In this document: positions 19,568 to 20,903 of the stretch, piece by piece
Layout of the letters: every line of letters begins with the position of its first letter
Position numbering within the stretch: the first letter of the stretch is position 1
From: Rhizophlyctis rosea
Taxonomy: Eukaryota; Chytridiomycota; Chytridiomycetes; Rhizophlyctidales; Rhizophlyctidaceae
NCBI GenBank assembly: GCA_027596075.1
Contig: JADGJC010000518.1
Coordinates: 1-20,903, forward strand
Reading direction: 5' to 3'
DNA length: 20,903 bases
Position numbers and translations under genes: made by a program
Notes under the pieces: model-generated
The model's input: the letters and a program-made list of their open reading frames with translations, nothing else
What the model was told of the DNA's origin: nothing
Databases searched by the model: none

Positions 19568-20903
19568 ATGGACTTCTCAAAGTCTTCGCACAACGCAGCT
19601 CACATTCTATGCCCTGCCAACAATATGCTCACCCTACCTTTAGAACTACTCACCGAAATCCTTCGCTACGCACCACCCAAAACAGCATTCAAGATCGGTG
19701 TCCTCCTCTCCGTCCGCTATGGCTACAAAGACCTCCGTGACACCACCATTCCCCTCCTCCCCTCCGCAACCATAGACAACGCCTCCCGTTACGGCCACAC
19801 TGCCCTCCTCCAATGGTGGCAAAACTGGAAAGCCAAAAGACCCGACCGTAAACCGAAGTACACCAACAACTCGCTAGACTGGGCGAGCGAAAATGGCCAT
19901 ACCCACGTCTTACAATGGTGGAAAGACAGCGGTCTGCCTCTATATTGGTCCGAAACCGCTATCGATAATGCCAGCAAAGTGGGACATATCTCCGTATTGG
20001 ATTGGTGGAAGCAAAATGGTCTCAAAGTTACCTATTCCTCCTACGCAATGGACCACGCAAGCATGAACGGCCATACCCACATCTTGGACTGGTGGCTCCA
20101 CACCTCCTCCCTCCTCCTAAAATACACCGAAAATGCCCTAGACCTCGCCAGCAAATACGCTCCCATAACCGTCCTAGAATGGTGGAAATCCAGTGGCCTA
20201 CCCCTCCGCTACACCGAAGACGCCATGGACTGGGCATCTCAATCCAACCGCCTCCCCATGCTCAACTGGTGGAAATCCTCCGGCCTAACCCTAAAATACT
20301 CCTACTGCGCCTTAACCTGGGCATCCGAGGAAGGTCACATTCCCGTTCTTGACTGGTGGCTCCACTCCGGTCTAGAACTGAACTACAACCTCTTCACGCT
20401 TGAAGTAGCCAGTACCAACCGCCGGATAGACGTTTTAGAATGGTGGAAGGCGAAAGGTCTCACATTGCCGTGGGTGCAACGTGCGGTGGATTACGCCAGT
20501 GAGATGGGACATGTTGATATGTTGGAATGGTGGAAAGGCAGCGGATTAGGCTACCTCTGGACATCCAAAGCGGTGGATCTAGCTAGCGCGAACGGATTTG
20601 TAGAAGTGTTGGACTGGTGGTTTGAGAGTGGGTTAGACATCAAATATACCCACGTCGCCATGGATGCGGCGTCGAAGAATGGATGGGTGGGGGTGTTGGA
20701 GTGGTGGGTGCGGCATGCGGAAACGCTAGAGCTGAAGTATACGGCGGACGCGATGGATTTAGCATCTTCACATGGGCGGGTGGAGGTTTTGGAGTGGTGG
20801 CGGGGGAGTGGATTGGAGTTGGTGTATTCAGCTAAGGCGATGACGGCGGCGAGTTTTATGAGGCATGTTGGAGTTTTGGAGTGGTGGAAGGGGAGTGGGT
20901 TGG
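19568..20903 (+). CDS. F-box-like, WW-signature ankyrin-type repeat protein, 5' part
   Basis: The gene is open to the window edge (445 codons plus one base). ATG 19568 is the first in frame. ATG 19625 has a better context (A at -3) and starts the F-box-like segment MLTLPLELLTEILRYAP, so it may be the true start. From about residue 66 come thirteen repeats of about 29 residues with consensus xxAMDxASxxGHxxVLxWWKxSGLxLxYT. Each encodes WW as TGGTGG, mostly 87 bp apart. This resembles a shortened ankyrin repeat (helix-turn-helix core, GH, L.WW) and would act as a protein-binding scaffold. With an F-box it could recruit targets to an SCF ubiquitin ligase (inference). There is no signal peptide or membrane segment. 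The composition shifts from C-rich (32 C/6 G in 19741-19800) to G-rich (29 G/5 C in 20761-20820) although the repeat unit stays the same. Confidence 0.85.
   Translation, partial: MDFSKSSHNAAHILCPANNMLTLPLELLTEILRYAPPKTAFKIGVLLSVRYGYKDLRDTTIPLLPSATIDNASRYGHTALLQWWQNWKAKRPDRKPKYTNNSLDWASENGHTHVLQWWKDSGLPLYWSETAIDNASKVGHISVLDWWKQNGLKVTYSSYAMDHASMNGHTHILDWWLHTSSLLLKYTENALDLASKYAPITVLEWWKSSGLPLRYTEDAMDWASQSNRLPMLNWWKSSGLTLKYSYCALTWASEEGHIPVLDWWLHSGLELNYNLFTLEVASTNRRIDVLEWWKAKGLTLPWVQRAVDYASEMGHVDMLEWWKGSGLGYLWTSKAVDLASANGFVEVLDWWFESGLDIKYTHVAMDAASKNGWVGVLEWWVRHAETLELKYTADAMDLASSHGRVEVLEWWRGSGLELVYSAKAMTAASFMRHVGVLEWWKGSGL
19814..20887 (+). repeat. Thirteen 87-bp coding repeats with a TGGTGG core
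   Basis: TGGTGG starts at 19814, 19916, 20003, 20090, 20180, 20267, 20354, 20441, 20528, 20615, 20702, 20795 and 20882. Spacings are 87 except 102, 90 and 93, all multiples of three. The flanking third positions differ strongly between copies, so the array is old at DNA level but conserved at protein level. Confidence 0.9.

Noticed and set aside
19789..20352. Frames on the minus strand and in other plus frames across the repeat gene
   Set aside because: They are shadows created by the periodic 87-bp repeat; the chosen frame alone keeps the 29-residue pattern to the window end.

Overview
The window reads as nuclear DNA of a fungus, most likely an early-diverging zoosporic (chytrid-like) lineage. 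The evidence is short GT-AG introns (72-186 nt), several with CTAAC/CTGAC-type branch sites, a fungal-type secreted CE18 polysaccharide deacetylase, an F-box-like protein with WW-signature ankyrin-type repeats, and a Pol III tRNA-like gene. I see no bacterial operons, phage genes or CRISPR arrays. The taxon is an inference; no rRNA or marker gene is present.

Layout. (1) 1-2788, plus strand: the 3' part of a five-exon gene whose spliced product resembles Mediator subunit 14. All four introns keep one frame open. (2) 2789-6324: gene-poor, with a 47-bp tandem duplication at 2919-3016 and a broken coding region at about 4051-5068. (3) 6325-9024, minus strand: a complete seven-exon gene for a 701-residue secreted CE18 (Agd3-like) deacetylase with a TATA box. 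(4) 9099-11779: mostly non-coding, with a 262-bp element bounded by 8-bp inverted repeats. (5) 11780-15380: three members of one unrecognised protein family, A (minus, broken), B (plus, intact, 244 aa) and C (minus, frameshifted), plus a coding relic at 12351-12794. (6) 15381-19082: about 3.7 kb without a convincing gene. (7) 19086-19350: two tRNA-like sequences on the minus strand, one degenerate. (8) 19568-20903, plus strand: a gene running off the window, with an F-box-like start and thirteen 29-residue ankyrin-like repeats.

The most striking signal is compositional. Every exon of about 235 nt or more in the recognisable genes, on either strand and with or without introns, starts C-rich and G-poor on its coding strand and ends G-rich and C-poor. 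Sixty-base lines go from 31 C/5 G to 2 C/38 G. The skew resets at each intron in the Mediator-like gene. Intergenic DNA and the two unassigned coding relics lack it. This sawtooth, the A/B/C family and the WW-repeat protein are the best candidates for something undescribed. The genes are not obviously one pathway.
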